From: Leptobacterium flavescens
GTDB lineage: Bacteria; Bacteroidota; Bacteroidia; Flavobacteriales; Flavobacteriaceae
Reading direction: 5' to 3'
NCBI RefSeq assembly: GCF_010671605.1
Contig: NZ_JAABOO010000004.1
Location: forward strand, 372,001 to 436,000
DNA length: 64,000 nucleotides
The position numbers and the translations under genes are program-made. Each line of letters starts with the position of its first letter. Positions within the stretch are counted from its first letter, which is position 1. Positions 17,754 to 25,632 of the stretch are shown here, piece after piece. The notes beneath the pieces were generated by a model, which did no database searches, was not told where the DNA came from, and saw nothing but the letters and a program-made list of their open reading frames with translations.

Positions 17754-17966
17754 TTGGTTGTTGGTTGTTAGCGATTAGTTGTTGGTTGTTAGTTGATGGT
17801 TCAGGTATTGTCCCCTTGAGGATTTCGTTCTCCCCTGGAGGGGAGAAAACAAGAGGGGTGTTGATATAAAATATTAAGAACAGAGTAAAAGGTATTTTTA
17901 AAACTAAATTCAACAATCAACAATCAACAATCAACAATCAACAATCAACAATCAACATTCAACATT
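17754..17966. repeat. Heptanucleotide repeat region with CAACAAT array
   Basis: The segment 17754-17800 is built of TTGGTTG/TTAGTTG heptamers. A piece of the TTGTCCCCTTGAGG module seen at 45 and 46 kb follows. Eight perfect or near-perfect heptamers (CAACAAT six times, then CAACATT twice) fill 17911-17966 and stop 3 bp before the stop codon of the next gene. No gene is seen in this 270-bp gap. Confidence 0.85.
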
Positions 17967-17968
17967 TA

Positions 17969-19219
17969 TCATTTCTTCATTTGTTTTAAGCTGCTTTCGT
18001 ATTCTTTAAGCTTTGGATCCCTGTTTTTTCTGGCATATTCTACCGCTTTATGATAATGATATCTGGCCTGTTCGTCGTTTCCGGTTGTTTTGTAGTAGTC
18101 CCCAACGGTATAATGAACGTCTGCCGATTCGGGGAAAGCTTTCAGGCCTTTGTTCAGGATGTACCATGCAGATTCAAAATCTTTCTTTTGCATGCAGTAA
18201 CGTGAAAACCTTCCCGGCCAGACATCCAATCCTCCGCCGTTAAAATGACCTTTAAATTCATTTAAATACTGCTTGAATCGCACATAATTGTCTTCATTCA
18301 TCGCGTGAAGCAGGAGAAAATGCCGGGTGGTCTTATGAACTTCGGGAGATACATCATAGCGCTCGCCTCTTTTTTGATAATAGGCTTTAATAGCGTTGAG
18401 GTCGCCAAAACCGTCGTATTCCTTTAAGGAGAAAAAACGCAAAGTGTTATAATCCCTGAAATATATTTGAAGTCCGTTATGAATGGTTTTTGCCGGGGTA
18501 GTGTAGTGATCTTCTCCTTCCAGATCATCCAGCTTCCAGTCCAAACCTGATACTGGCGCATTCTTAAAAGCAGTGGCCAGCTCGTTAAATGCCCTTTCAG
18601 AATATGTCTCGTCAGGAGCTTTTGTAAAATAGAAAAAGCTTTTTAACGTGTCTTTTTGAGCAAGGGCAGCTTTAAAATCTGCTAAACCTTTATTGTTTAC
18701 TCCGGTCGGACTTGCTATAAGAAAAGCGTTGAAGAGGGCAGGAGTTTCCATAAAGACCTTCAGTGCCATCCCTCCGGCCATTTCCCAGCCGAAGTAGAGG
18801 CGTTCGCTGTTTTTCAGGGTTCTGTAGTTCTTATCAATATATACGATCATTTCTGACTGCAGAAAATTGATAAAAGCCTCCGATCTTTCTGCATACCATT
18901 TTCTTCTGATCTTCCTGTCAGACCGGATCCCTACCACGATAAAATCAGGCGATTTGTCCTTAAAGCGCAGCATCTCCTGATAGGCAACCGGGTGGAGGAA
19001 ATATTCCTGGCCGTCCATAATATACATAACCGGGTAGTTTTTGGCACCGGAAGCCTCGTAAGAAGGAGGAACATAGATATCAATCAGGATTTCTTCACCC
19101 AGATACTCCGAATTAATACTTGTTCCTGAAATTAAACTCGCTGTTGAACTCTTACCCTGGCTCATGCATAGAGAGAGGAAAGAGCAGTACACAAAAACGA
19201 ACAGATATATATTTTTCAT
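17969..19219 (-). CDS. Esterase D-like alpha/beta hydrolase with TPR tail, catalytic Ser replaced
   Basis: About 416 residues from the ATG at 19219, where a signal peptide begins (the open frame runs to 19285). The N-terminal 270 residues match the esterase D/enterochelin esterase fold: IDIYVPPSYEASGAKNYPVMYIMDGQEYF, FIVVGIRSD, then LYFGWEMAGGMALKVF. The last is the nucleophile elbow, normally GHSxGG; here it is GWEMAGG, so the serine is a Glu (residue 146). The His segment EDHYTTP is kept. The C-terminus has two TPR-like repeats (YILNKGLKAFPESADVHYTVGDYY and following). It probably binds rather than cleaves. It follows the SnoaL-like gene. Confidence 0.8.
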   Translation of the reverse strand: MKNIYLFVFVYCSFLSLCMSQGKSSTASLISGTSINSEYLGEEILIDIYVPPSYEASGAKNYPVMYIMDGQEYFLHPVAYQEMLRFKDKSPDFIVVGIRSDRKIRRKWYAERSEAFINFLQSEMIVYIDKNYRTLKNSERLYFGWEMAGGMALKVFMETPALFNAFLIASPTGVNNKGLADFKAALAQKDTLKSFFYFTKAPDETYSERAFNELATAFKNAPVSGLDWKLDDLEGEDHYTTPAKTIHNGLQIYFRDYNTLRFFSLKEYDGFGDLNAIKAYYQKRGERYDVSPEVHKTTRHFLLLHAMNEDNYVRFKQYLNEFKGHFNGGGLDVWPGRFSRYCMQKKDFESAWYILNKGLKAFPESADVHYTVGDYYKTTGNDEQARYHYHKAVEYARKNRDPKLKEYESSLKQMKK

Positions 19220-19238
19220 AAGAGCCTGTTTAGTTTTT

Positions 19239-19712
19239 TTACCAATATTCCATAATGCGGGAGATCTTCCCGTCTCTAAACTCAAAGAGTGTCATCTGGA
19301 GCTCCCCTTCTTCAGTTTCACCACGGGCATTGCCGGTGATATACCTTCGGGAAACCGCTACACAATTCAGACCGATGATCATGTTCTCAACTCTCACATC
19401 CTTAACACTCCCATCGTAGCCGCCATTTTTCTGATTGTTGACGTAGCCACGGTACAGGACATCCCTGGTATACAAGCCCCCGTATTTTGGGTGATTGTAC
19501 TCAAAATCGTCGGTAAATAACTCGAAAATAGCATCGATATCTTCTTTGGTAGAGTTCTTTTGAAATACCTTTATATTTAAACGATAGTAGGCTTCTACCA
19601 TGGTTTTAAGAGAGTCTTCCTGCTTTATCTGATCAGAAGGTTTGTGATTGCCGGTATTCATTGGCGGGTACACGAAAAAGAAGGAAAACAGAATCGGAAT
19701 GAAGTGTTTCAT
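19239..19712 (-). CDS. Secreted SnoaL/NTF2-like protein
   Basis: A 157-residue protein with a short signal peptide. The body has the NTF2-like pattern: an N-terminal helix MVEAYYRLNIKVFQKNSTKEDIDAIFELFTDDFEYNHP, then LYTRDVLYRGYVN, and closing strands VAVSRRYITG, LQMTLFEFRDGKISRIMEYW. No catalytic assignment is possible. It begins an operon with the Ser-less esterase-fold protein. A LytTR-like direct repeat lies 62 bp upstream of its start. Confidence 0.75.
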   Translation of the reverse strand: MKHFIPILFSFFFVYPPMNTGNHKPSDQIKQEDSLKTMVEAYYRLNIKVFQKNSTKEDIDAIFELFTDDFEYNHPKYGGLYTRDVLYRGYVNNQKNGGYDGSVKDVRVENMIIGLNCVAVSRRYITGNARGETEEGELQMTLFEFRDGKISRIMEYW

Positions 19713-19773
19713 AATAAGGTTGTTTTGTTTTCCGCTAAATTGGGGAGAGTGGCGAGAACAGAAAAGTTTTATC

Positions 19774-19807
19774 TACGAAGGGATATCGCAACTCTGCGAA
19801 TGCCATA
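19774..19807. promoter_or_regulatory. Candidate LytTR box upstream of the SnoaL/esterase-fold operon
   Basis: TACGAAGGGATA (19774) and TGCGAATGCCATA (19795) start exactly 21 bp apart. The second copy resembles the CGCGAACGCC box in front of the TonB receptor. The distance to the gene start (62 bp) is also close to that site's 59 bp. The adjacent LytTR response regulator is the likely binder. Confidence 0.45.
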
Positions 19808-19813
19808 AAACTA

Positions 19814-20491
19814 TTAAGACCGGATGGACTGTATAACCTGTGCTTTATGTGTTTTTCCGATGGGAACTTTAAGATCATTCCCCATAAAGATCTGATTCCC
19901 GTATACCTTGGAAACCTTGTCTAAATTAACGATATAAGAGCGATGACATTGAAGAAAATTAAAACCTTTTAATTTTTCCTTCCAGTTCCTTAAACTATCC
20001 AGGACCAGGAAATCTCTTTCTTCGGTAACAATATTGATATAGTCGGCTTCGGCCTTGAGATAGAGGATATCATCTATACGGATATTATAAAAGGTCTTAT
20101 CTGCGTAAACAAATACATTTTTGCTATGTTGTTCTTTAGTTGCAATCTGATTCCGGATCCTGTCGACAGCCTTAAAGAAACGCTCATAGGAAAAAGGTTT
20201 TAGGAGATAATCGACCACTTCCTCTTCAAAAGCCTCAACCGCATAATCGGGATAGGCTGTGGTTACAATTACTTTAGGAGGATCTTTTAATGTTTTAAGA
20301 TAGGAGAGCCCGTTAATTCCGGGCAACTGTATATCCAAAAACAAAAGCTCGGCACTCTTAAGGGCCTGTAAAGGGATGTGTAATCCGGATTCGTACAATC
20401 CCTGAAAATTCAGGAAAGGTGTCTTGTCTATATACTTTTTAAGTACTTCCTGTGCCGGTTTTTCATCTTCTAAAACAATACAGTTTATCAT
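19814..20491 (-). CDS. LytTR-family response regulator
   Basis: A 225-residue regulator. The receiver domain has IVLEDE at its start and phospho-acceptor Asp53 in LLFLDIQLPGING, followed by TTAYPDYAVEAFEEEVVDYLLKPF. The LytTR domain from about 125 reads VFVYADKTFYNIRIDDILYLKAEADYINIV and FLQCHRSYIVNLDKVSKVYGNQIFM. It overlaps the kinase gene by 4 bp (ATGA), a classic coupled pair. It is a paralogue of the 8.8-kb regulator. Confidence 0.92.
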   Translation of the reverse strand: MINCIVLEDEKPAQEVLKKYIDKTPFLNFQGLYESGLHIPLQALKSAELLFLDIQLPGINGLSYLKTLKDPPKVIVTTAYPDYAVEAFEEEVVDYLLKPFSYERFFKAVDRIRNQIATKEQHSKNVFVYADKTFYNIRIDDILYLKAEADYINIVTEERDFLVLDSLRNWKEKLKGFNFLQCHRSYIVNLDKVSKVYGNQIFMGNDLKVPIGKTHKAQVIQSIRS

Positions 20492-21516
20492 AATTGAATG
20501 CTTAGATCTACCTTAAATTTATAATCCTCTGAATTAATCTTCAATTCATGCTTCCCAGGAAACAGCAGTTGAAGCCTTTTTCTGGTGTTCTGCAGACCAA
20601 TCCCGCTTTCTTTCCAGTTTATTTCCATTTCGTCATGATAATTCTCCTTAAAGCTATTCTCACAGTAAAAACGAAAATCCTTTTCCTTCAGAACTATTTT
20701 GATAATGATCCTGTGCCCGGCGCCGGTTAATACACTACTGTACTTAAAAGCGTTTTCTACAAAAGAGATCAGCAGTAGGGGAGGGATTTGCTGTTCATAA
20801 TTGTCTATATCTTCTTTCCAGTCTACCTCGACCTTATCGGATAATCGTTCTTTCTGCAAATTGATGTAGTCTTTTAAATGACGGACCTCTTTTTTAAGGG
20901 CCACCTTATTCTTTTGCCCCTCGTGAAGTACATAACGGAAGCTATCTGATAATTTCAGGATAAGATCCGGTGTTTTTTCTTCCTTGTCCAGCGCACTGGC
21001 GTAAATGGTGTTAAGAGTGTTGAATAAAAAATGCGGATTTATCTGCCCTTTTAAAAGCCGTAGCTGTGCCTGCTGTTCCTTATTGGCAATCTCATCTATT
21101 TCTTTCTGCTTCCTGAAAAGTTCTTTAATAGAGTAGAGAGCAAAGAAAGCCAGAGAGAAACTCAGATAACCTAATATTTTAATAACTGTGGTTCTGACCA
21201 AGACTATATTGATAGGATAAGGGTTTTCTTCGTGGAAAAAGCTATCAAAATACATATAGAGGAAAGTATTGATAATAAACATCAATACCACCGGAAGAAT
21301 AAACCTGCCTTTGTTTTTCAGTGGAAAAAACCAAAAATAGAGGATATAAACAGGAATGGCATAGAAGACAATATCTACAAGGGCATGCCAGATGGTGCTA
21401 TCGTAGCCTCCTTCAATCCCGATAAATTTTAAATAAGGGTAAAAAAGAGCCGCACTCCAGAAAAGAATATGGAGAAGGGGTTCGTATTTTATAAGTCTTT
21501 TATAAGATCTGTCCAT
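20488..21516 (-). CDS. LytS/YehU-type sensor histidine kinase
   Basis: A 342-residue kinase with four membrane helices in the first 130 residues, a coiled linker KQKEIDEIANKEQQAQLRLL, and the His_kinase box KGQINPHFLFNTLNTIY with His at about 162. The ATPase part has LLISFVENAFKYSS and ESGIGLQNTRKRLQLLFP. No sensory domain is visible outside the membrane segments. It is the first gene of the pair and is divergent from the AraC gene at 21.9 kb. Confidence 0.9.
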   Translation of the reverse strand: MDRSYKRLIKYEPLLHILFWSAALFYPYLKFIGIEGGYDSTIWHALVDIVFYAIPVYILYFWFFPLKNKGRFILPVVLMFIINTFLYMYFDSFFHEENPYPINIVLVRTTVIKILGYLSFSLAFFALYSIKELFRKQKEIDEIANKEQQAQLRLLKGQINPHFLFNTLNTIYASALDKEEKTPDLILKLSDSFRYVLHEGQKNKVALKKEVRHLKDYINLQKERLSDKVEVDWKEDIDNYEQQIPPLLLISFVENAFKYSSVLTGAGHRIIIKIVLKEKDFRFYCENSFKENYHDEMEINWKESGIGLQNTRKRLQLLFPGKHELKINSEDYKFKVDLSIQL

Positions 21517-21861
21517 ACCGGGTTGCGATGCTAAAATAATTAGCAGATTGTAAATCTAACCATAAATTAAACAACCGTAAAGGTGGATTTCTTCTATAAC
21601 AACAACAATTTTAATCTGTAAAGGGCTACCGGGAGTCTTTGAATGAATAAATACTTAAAAGGTAGTGCTAACGAGCGACAATTTAACGTGTTCATTTGCT
21701 TATTGGATCTGATTATCCTCAAATATTTAGTGGATCCTTTAAACAGAAAACTCGACAGAGCTGAAATAACATCTATCGTTTTTTACCATATATTAAGTAA
21801 TTTAATGATGATTATGATGTTTTTAATATCTTTTCCAGGTTAAAACAAAAGCTTTCGGTTA

Positions 21862-22752
21862 ATGTCAGTTACTCATTATAATGATATCAATGATTTTTTA
21901 CGTGATATTCGATTACCACAGCTTAAGCATGCGGATTTTTATATAGGAAAGTTTAAAGAAACAGATCATAGCGAAAATATGCCTGAGGTTTCCTATGTAC
22001 ACAACTACTTTGAGATCTCCTTTGCTATGGGTTATGATGCACAGGTTTCTATTAATGACAGAACTGCTAACGCTTTGGAATATAATTTGTCTTTTGTTTC
22101 GCCGGGACAAGTGGTTAGTTGGAGTGTATCCGATATCGACAGAGATCCGATAAGTTTTATAATACTTTTCAGACCGGAGTTTTTGCCTTTTGCTTCCAAC
22201 GTTTTTAATCTCTATCGCAATTTTCCGTATTTTAATAATAATACACTGTCCAGTTTCGCTCTAAATCGTCAACAACAGGAGCTTTTTGTGAGTTATTTTA
22301 AGAATATATATCACGAATATCAGCGTGGGGCAGAAGATAGCCTCGAAATGATCAGAGCGTATCTAAGCTTGCTTTTATTTCAAGCCAAAAGAGAAATGGC
22401 CTTTAATGAAGGGATATATTTTACCAGAAACCGCAGTGAGGAAATCACATATTATTTTGAGAATTTAATTCAGCAAACCCCCCATAAACATCAACCTATT
22501 AAATATTATGCCGGGCAACTGAATATCAGTTCTATCTACTTATCAGAATGTGTAAAGAGAGCTACGGGAAAAACGGCAAAACAGGTCATAGATGAGTATT
22601 TAATTTTGGAAGCTAAATCCTTGTTGCAACAGTCCTCCGCTTCTATATCTGAAATTGCTTTTGACCTGGGTTTTGAAGACAATTCGAATTTTGTAAAGTA
22701 TTTTAAAAAGCACACATTACTCACACCAAGACAATTTCGCAATAAACCTTAA
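21862..22752 (+). CDS. AraC-family transcriptional regulator
   Basis: A 296-residue protein. A cupin-like N-terminal sensing domain (about 20-160, with SFVSPGQVVSWSV) is followed by two HTH motifs at 200-296: IKYYAGQLNISSIYLSECVKRATGKTAKQVIDEYLI and SISEIAFDLGFEDNSNFVKYFKKHTLLTPRQFRNK. It resembles the AraC proteins at 32 and 43 kb. The next gene encodes an MBL-fold protein 108 bp downstream, and a candidate binding site spans the gap. Confidence 0.9.
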   Translation: MSVTHYNDINDFLRDIRLPQLKHADFYIGKFKETDHSENMPEVSYVHNYFEISFAMGYDAQVSINDRTANALEYNLSFVSPGQVVSWSVSDIDRDPISFIILFRPEFLPFASNVFNLYRNFPYFNNNTLSSFALNRQQQELFVSYFKNIYHEYQRGAEDSLEMIRAYLSLLLFQAKREMAFNEGIYFTRNRSEEITYYFENLIQQTPHKHQPIKYYAGQLNISSIYLSECVKRATGKTAKQVIDEYLILEAKSLLQQSSASISEIAFDLGFEDNSNFVKYFKKHTLLTPRQFRNKP

Positions 22753-22811
22753 TATTCACCATTATTACCTTGTATTAAGTATTTTATATGGTTAATTAGT
22801 TGGTAATTTTG
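22746..22811 (+). promoter_or_regulatory. Promoter and candidate AraC site before the MBL gene
   Basis: The -7 element TAATTTTG is at 22804-22811. ACCTT occurs at 22746 and again at 22767, 21 bp apart. If the binding unit is 16 bp, the proximal unit ends at 22782, 21 bp before the -7 element. This matches the better-conserved AraC-linked sites elsewhere in the window. Beyond ACCTT the two units agree poorly. Confidence 0.35.
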
Positions 22812-22860
22812 CATCCTGGTAATACGAAAAGCATCAACTAATTAATTTATAAAGTAAAGA

Positions 22861-23487
22861 ATGAGACAATTATATCCGGATTTATGGCAATCAGAACAAG
22901 GCAGTCATTTCGGTATGGATATGAGAACCTATTTACTTGCTACGGATGATGGCAATGTATTGCTGTATTATTCTAATGCTCCCGACGAAATTGCCCATAT
23001 TAAAACTTTAGGGAGCCCAAAGTATCAATATATCAGTCATCACCATGAGTTTATGCCCGCAATGTTTGCTAACCTATCGGATTTTGATGCAATTGTATGT
23101 ATTCACCGGAATGCGGTATCTTATTTAAAACAAGATGTAGATGATATGGTGATTTTTAATGAAACAACCCAGCTCTCATCTCGCCTAAAAGCAATTTTTA
23201 CACCGGGTCATACCGATAACAATATGTGCTTTTACTACCGGTCGCCTTTTGGAAAATCCTACTTATTTACGGGAGATACCATTTATCTGGATAACGGGAA
23301 ATGGAATTTTATCGTAATGCCACATGACGGAGGGAATTATAGCGATTTAAAGCAAAGTTTAATGACCCTAAGACAATTAGAGGTAGATGTTATAATGCCC
23401 AGTGTTGGTGTAGGAGGAAACAGGGCGGTAGAAGTCACCCAAAAAGAATGGCATCAAATTATCGATAAACTTGTGGAAAGACTGTAA
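22861..23487 (+). CDS. MBL-fold protein with incomplete metal-binding motif
   Basis: A 208-residue soluble protein of the metallo-beta-lactamase fold. Retained motifs are FTPGHTDNN (His) and YLFTGDTIYLDNG (Asp). The first motif, normally HxHxDH, reads HHHEFM at 60-65, so the Asp and final His of the pattern are Phe and Met. That would remove the second metal site. It may be a one-metal enzyme or a non-catalytic relative. It lies downstream of an AraC gene that probably controls it. Confidence 0.75.
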   Translation: MRQLYPDLWQSEQGSHFGMDMRTYLLATDDGNVLLYYSNAPDEIAHIKTLGSPKYQYISHHHEFMPAMFANLSDFDAIVCIHRNAVSYLKQDVDDMVIFNETTQLSSRLKAIFTPGHTDNNMCFYYRSPFGKSYLFTGDTIYLDNGKWNFIVMPHDGGNYSDLKQSLMTLRQLEVDVIMPSVGVGGNRAVEVTQKEWHQIIDKLVERL

Positions 23488-23574
23488 TCTGCACCCCGTT
23501 TTTTTCAATTACCGGTTATAAATCATCAATGAAATAATAGTTAAATAGAATTTTTCTATGAAGTGTATTTTTAT

Positions 23575-23599
23575 TAGTTAGGAATCCTAACTATATTTG
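23575..23599 (+). promoter_or_regulatory. MarR-type operator overlapping the redox-operon promoter
   Basis: TAGTTAGGAATCCTAACTA (23575-23593) is a perfect palindrome with 9-bp arms and one central base. It shares two bases with the -7 element TATATTTG (23592-23599). Transcription would start near 23606, 18 nt before the ATG at 23624. Binding by the operon's own MarR protein would block the polymerase. Confidence 0.65.
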
Positions 23600-23623
23600 A
23601 ACTCTAATTCAAAAACAAATACA

Positions 23624-24382
23624 ATGAAAGTTCAAAAAAATCAATTAATGTCACTTCTGTTAGGGCTGTTATTTGTTTCCTGTACGGCCCAGATAAAGAC
23701 AAATGAAGATCCCGGATTCAGATCGTCCGATGATCTGAAGATTACATCCGTAAAGGTTACCTATGACAGCGATCTCGAGCATCATATTTTTGATATCCGC
23801 GTTAAGGGAAAAGCGGGTGAAAGTACGCCAAAGGCAGTGGGGAGTGTAGATGGAGCACCCGTTCTGGGCTATGTATTCCCTACAAGTTTAAAATCTTCTG
23901 ATATAGGCTTCTCTCAGGTTGAAGGCATCGTTGCTATGGCTTTAACTTCCCATCCCGATTTTGATGATACCCCGTTATGGGATGAAGATATGGATGGCGA
24001 TCCTACCAATACCGCAGAGGGTGTTATCTGGCATCCGCATTGGGTGGTTCTGGTACAGGACGAGAGAGTTCCCGGAGGCTTAAGTGTAAAAAGCCTTGAT
24101 GTGGATAACAAAGACCTTAAACGCCCTACAACCTTTCCGGGCATGCCTATTTACCTGGATTCTCCCGGGTTTAATGTCGTTACAAAGGGAAATTCGATAA
24201 AAGTGGTGATCCCTACATTCAGAATGAAGAATGTTACCGAATTTTCTTTTGACGGTGTTGCAGCGTATATGCAGGTGAATACCGGATGGAAAGAAAAAAA
24301 TATGCCTATGCTGGGGGTATATGCAGTTTACAGCGTGGCATCCGGAGATCTATCTCTTCCTTATAAAGTTGAAAAGAAATAA
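23624..24382 (+). CDS. Putative lipoprotein of unknown function, first gene of a thiol-redox operon
   Basis: About 252 residues from the ATG at 23624, which gives a lipoprotein signal (LLLGLLFVSC, Cys20). I do not recognise a named domain. The mature part is beta-rich, with LKITSVKVTYDSDLEHHIFDIRVKG, a VLGYVFPTSLKSSDIGF segment, an acidic loop HPDFDDTPLWDEDMDGDPTN that could bind Ca2+, and VIWHPHWVVLVQDERVPGG. It has two nearby His in a WHPHW motif. The gene follows a MarR-type operator and precedes three thiol-motif proteins. Confidence 0.65.
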   Translation: MKVQKNQLMSLLLGLLFVSCTAQIKTNEDPGFRSSDDLKITSVKVTYDSDLEHHIFDIRVKGKAGESTPKAVGSVDGAPVLGYVFPTSLKSSDIGFSQVEGIVAMALTSHPDFDDTPLWDEDMDGDPTNTAEGVIWHPHWVVLVQDERVPGGLSVKSLDVDNKDLKRPTTFPGMPIYLDSPGFNVVTKGNSIKVVIPTFRMKNVTEFSFDGVAAYMQVNTGWKEKNMPMLGVYAVYSVASGDLSLPYKVEKK

Positions 24383-24409
24383 ACGTCAAATTTTAATTAA
24401 AACTAAATC

Positions 24410-24643
24410 ATGAGTAAATCAATTTTTTATCACGCAGGATGTTCGGTTTGCGTAAGTGCTGAACACGATATTGTTAATCTGATCGGGAGCGATAATCTTG
24501 AGATCGTAAACATCGGAGAGATCAGAGGCCGAATAGAAGAAGCAGAAAGAGCAGGAGTTGAATCCGTTCCTGCGCTTGTAACGCCTAACGGAAACGTATT
24601 GCACATCAATTTTGGTGCGTCCATGAAAGATGTAAGAGGGTAG
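24410..24643 (+). CDS. Small thioredoxin/glutaredoxin-like protein (CSVC)
   Basis: A 77-residue cytoplasmic protein. The beginning SIFYHAGCSVCVSAEHDIVNLI has the beta-CxxC-helix layout of glutaredoxin-like folds (Cys11, Cys14), and AGVESVPALVTPNGNVLHINFG supplies the cis-Pro strand (SVPAL). It is shorter than a full thioredoxin. The second gene of the MarR-controlled operon, it probably performs disulfide exchange with neighbours. Confidence 0.75.
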   Translation: MSKSIFYHAGCSVCVSAEHDIVNLIGSDNLEIVNIGEIRGRIEEAERAGVESVPALVTPNGNVLHINFGASMKDVRG

Positions 24644-24706
24644 TTGATCAGGTAATGTGTGCGGGCAGTGCCGTTTTGGTGCTGCCTGCATTAAAAAATA
24701 ATAATT

Positions 24707-24967
24707 ATGAAAGTTTCAGTTTACGATACATATGTACCAAAAGATGAAAGTACAATAATGCATTTTGATATCTTAGTGGAAGATAATACAGATCTGGAAG
24801 ATGTTTATTCCTATGGAAAAGCCTATCTGAATTACAAGGGAATTTCCGATTATAAACTCACGACCAAAGAATGTAATTTTTGTCATATGGAAACGGCTCC
24901 CGCTCATGTGGAAAAGGAAATAAGGGAGAAAGGATTTTATATTATTGAAATGGAGAATTGCAATTAG
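24707..24967 (+). CDS. DUF2024 family protein with CxxC motif
   Basis: An 86-residue protein matching DUF2024: MKVSVYDTYVPKDESTIMHFDILVEDN, then DLEDVYSYGKAYLNYKG and TKECNFCHMETAPAHVEKEIREKGFYIIEME. The CNFC pair followed by His suggests thiol chemistry or metal binding. Its stop directly abuts the next start (24967/24968), so the two are tightly coupled. The role of the family is not established. Confidence 0.8.
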   Translation: MKVSVYDTYVPKDESTIMHFDILVEDNTDLEDVYSYGKAYLNYKGISDYKLTTKECNFCHMETAPAHVEKEIREKGFYIIEMENCN

Positions 24968-25582
24968 ATGAAAAAACTTGAATTATATTTTGACGAGGAA
25001 CTTCAGGGAAAGTTCGAACTTAAAAAATTAAACCTTCTACTGGTGTTCCAGGTAAACTGTCCGGGATGTTTTTCCTATGCGTTGCCCGTATTCAACAGGC
25101 TATACGAACAATGGAATAACGGGGATATATCTTTTCTGGCACTATCGACCGCTTTTGAAGATTTCGACAGAAATACGGAGGAGAATACACAACGCCTGGT
25201 TAAAGAGGGCTTCCTGGTTGGGGAAACAAAACGGTTTATGGCACAGCAAGGCTTTGAAGAGCTCCCGTACTCCCTGGACTTTCCCGTAGCAATGGATAAG
25301 ATAGAAAAGGAGTTGCCCGATCTTGACAGGATCCTAGACAATATCTGTAGCAGTACTCCCGGATTTGATACGCTACCTGAATTTGAAAAAGTATCCTACA
25401 GGAATAGAGTTGCCGCTTATCTCAATTCTCTGGAGAAGACAGCATTGACCTTTACTCTGAACGGCCTCAGGGGAACTCCCAGTTTTGTATTGTTTAACTC
25501 GGATTACGATATATTATCTCACTGGTTCGGGCATGTACATTATGAAAATATCGAGAATGCGATAAATAAGTTCAGCGAATGA
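24968..25582 (+). CDS. Thioredoxin-like redoxin (CPGC)
   Basis: A 204-residue protein. The segment LNLLLVFQVNCPGCFSYALPVFNRLYEQW is the thioredoxin beta-strand and active-site helix, with Cys31 and Cys34. A long helical insert follows (about 80-150), then RGTPSFVLFNSDYDILSHWFGHVHYENIENAI with the cis-Pro (TPSF) and closing elements. No signal peptide is present, so it acts in the cytoplasm. It resembles TlpA/ResA-type redoxins more than classical thioredoxin. It is the last gene before the MarR regulator. Confidence 0.75.
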   Translation: MKKLELYFDEELQGKFELKKLNLLLVFQVNCPGCFSYALPVFNRLYEQWNNGDISFLALSTAFEDFDRNTEENTQRLVKEGFLVGETKRFMAQQGFEELPYSLDFPVAMDKIEKELPDLDRILDNICSSTPGFDTLPEFEKVSYRNRVAAYLNSLEKTALTFTLNGLRGTPSFVLFNSDYDILSHWFGHVHYENIENAINKFSE

Positions 25583-25632
25583 AGGGTGTTTAATAAGGAT
25601 TACTAACTTTGGGTGAAAGATTAATTGATGAT

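Noticed and set aside
17911-17966. CAACAAT tandem array as a possible CRISPR
   Set aside because: The repeat unit is 7 bp with no spacers and there are no cas genes. It is a simple heptamer array.
21643-21843. A 66-codon frame between the LytS gene and the AraC gene
   Set aside because: No family features, no clear promoter or ribosome site, and it sits in the promoter gap of two divergent genes. It may be a chance frame.
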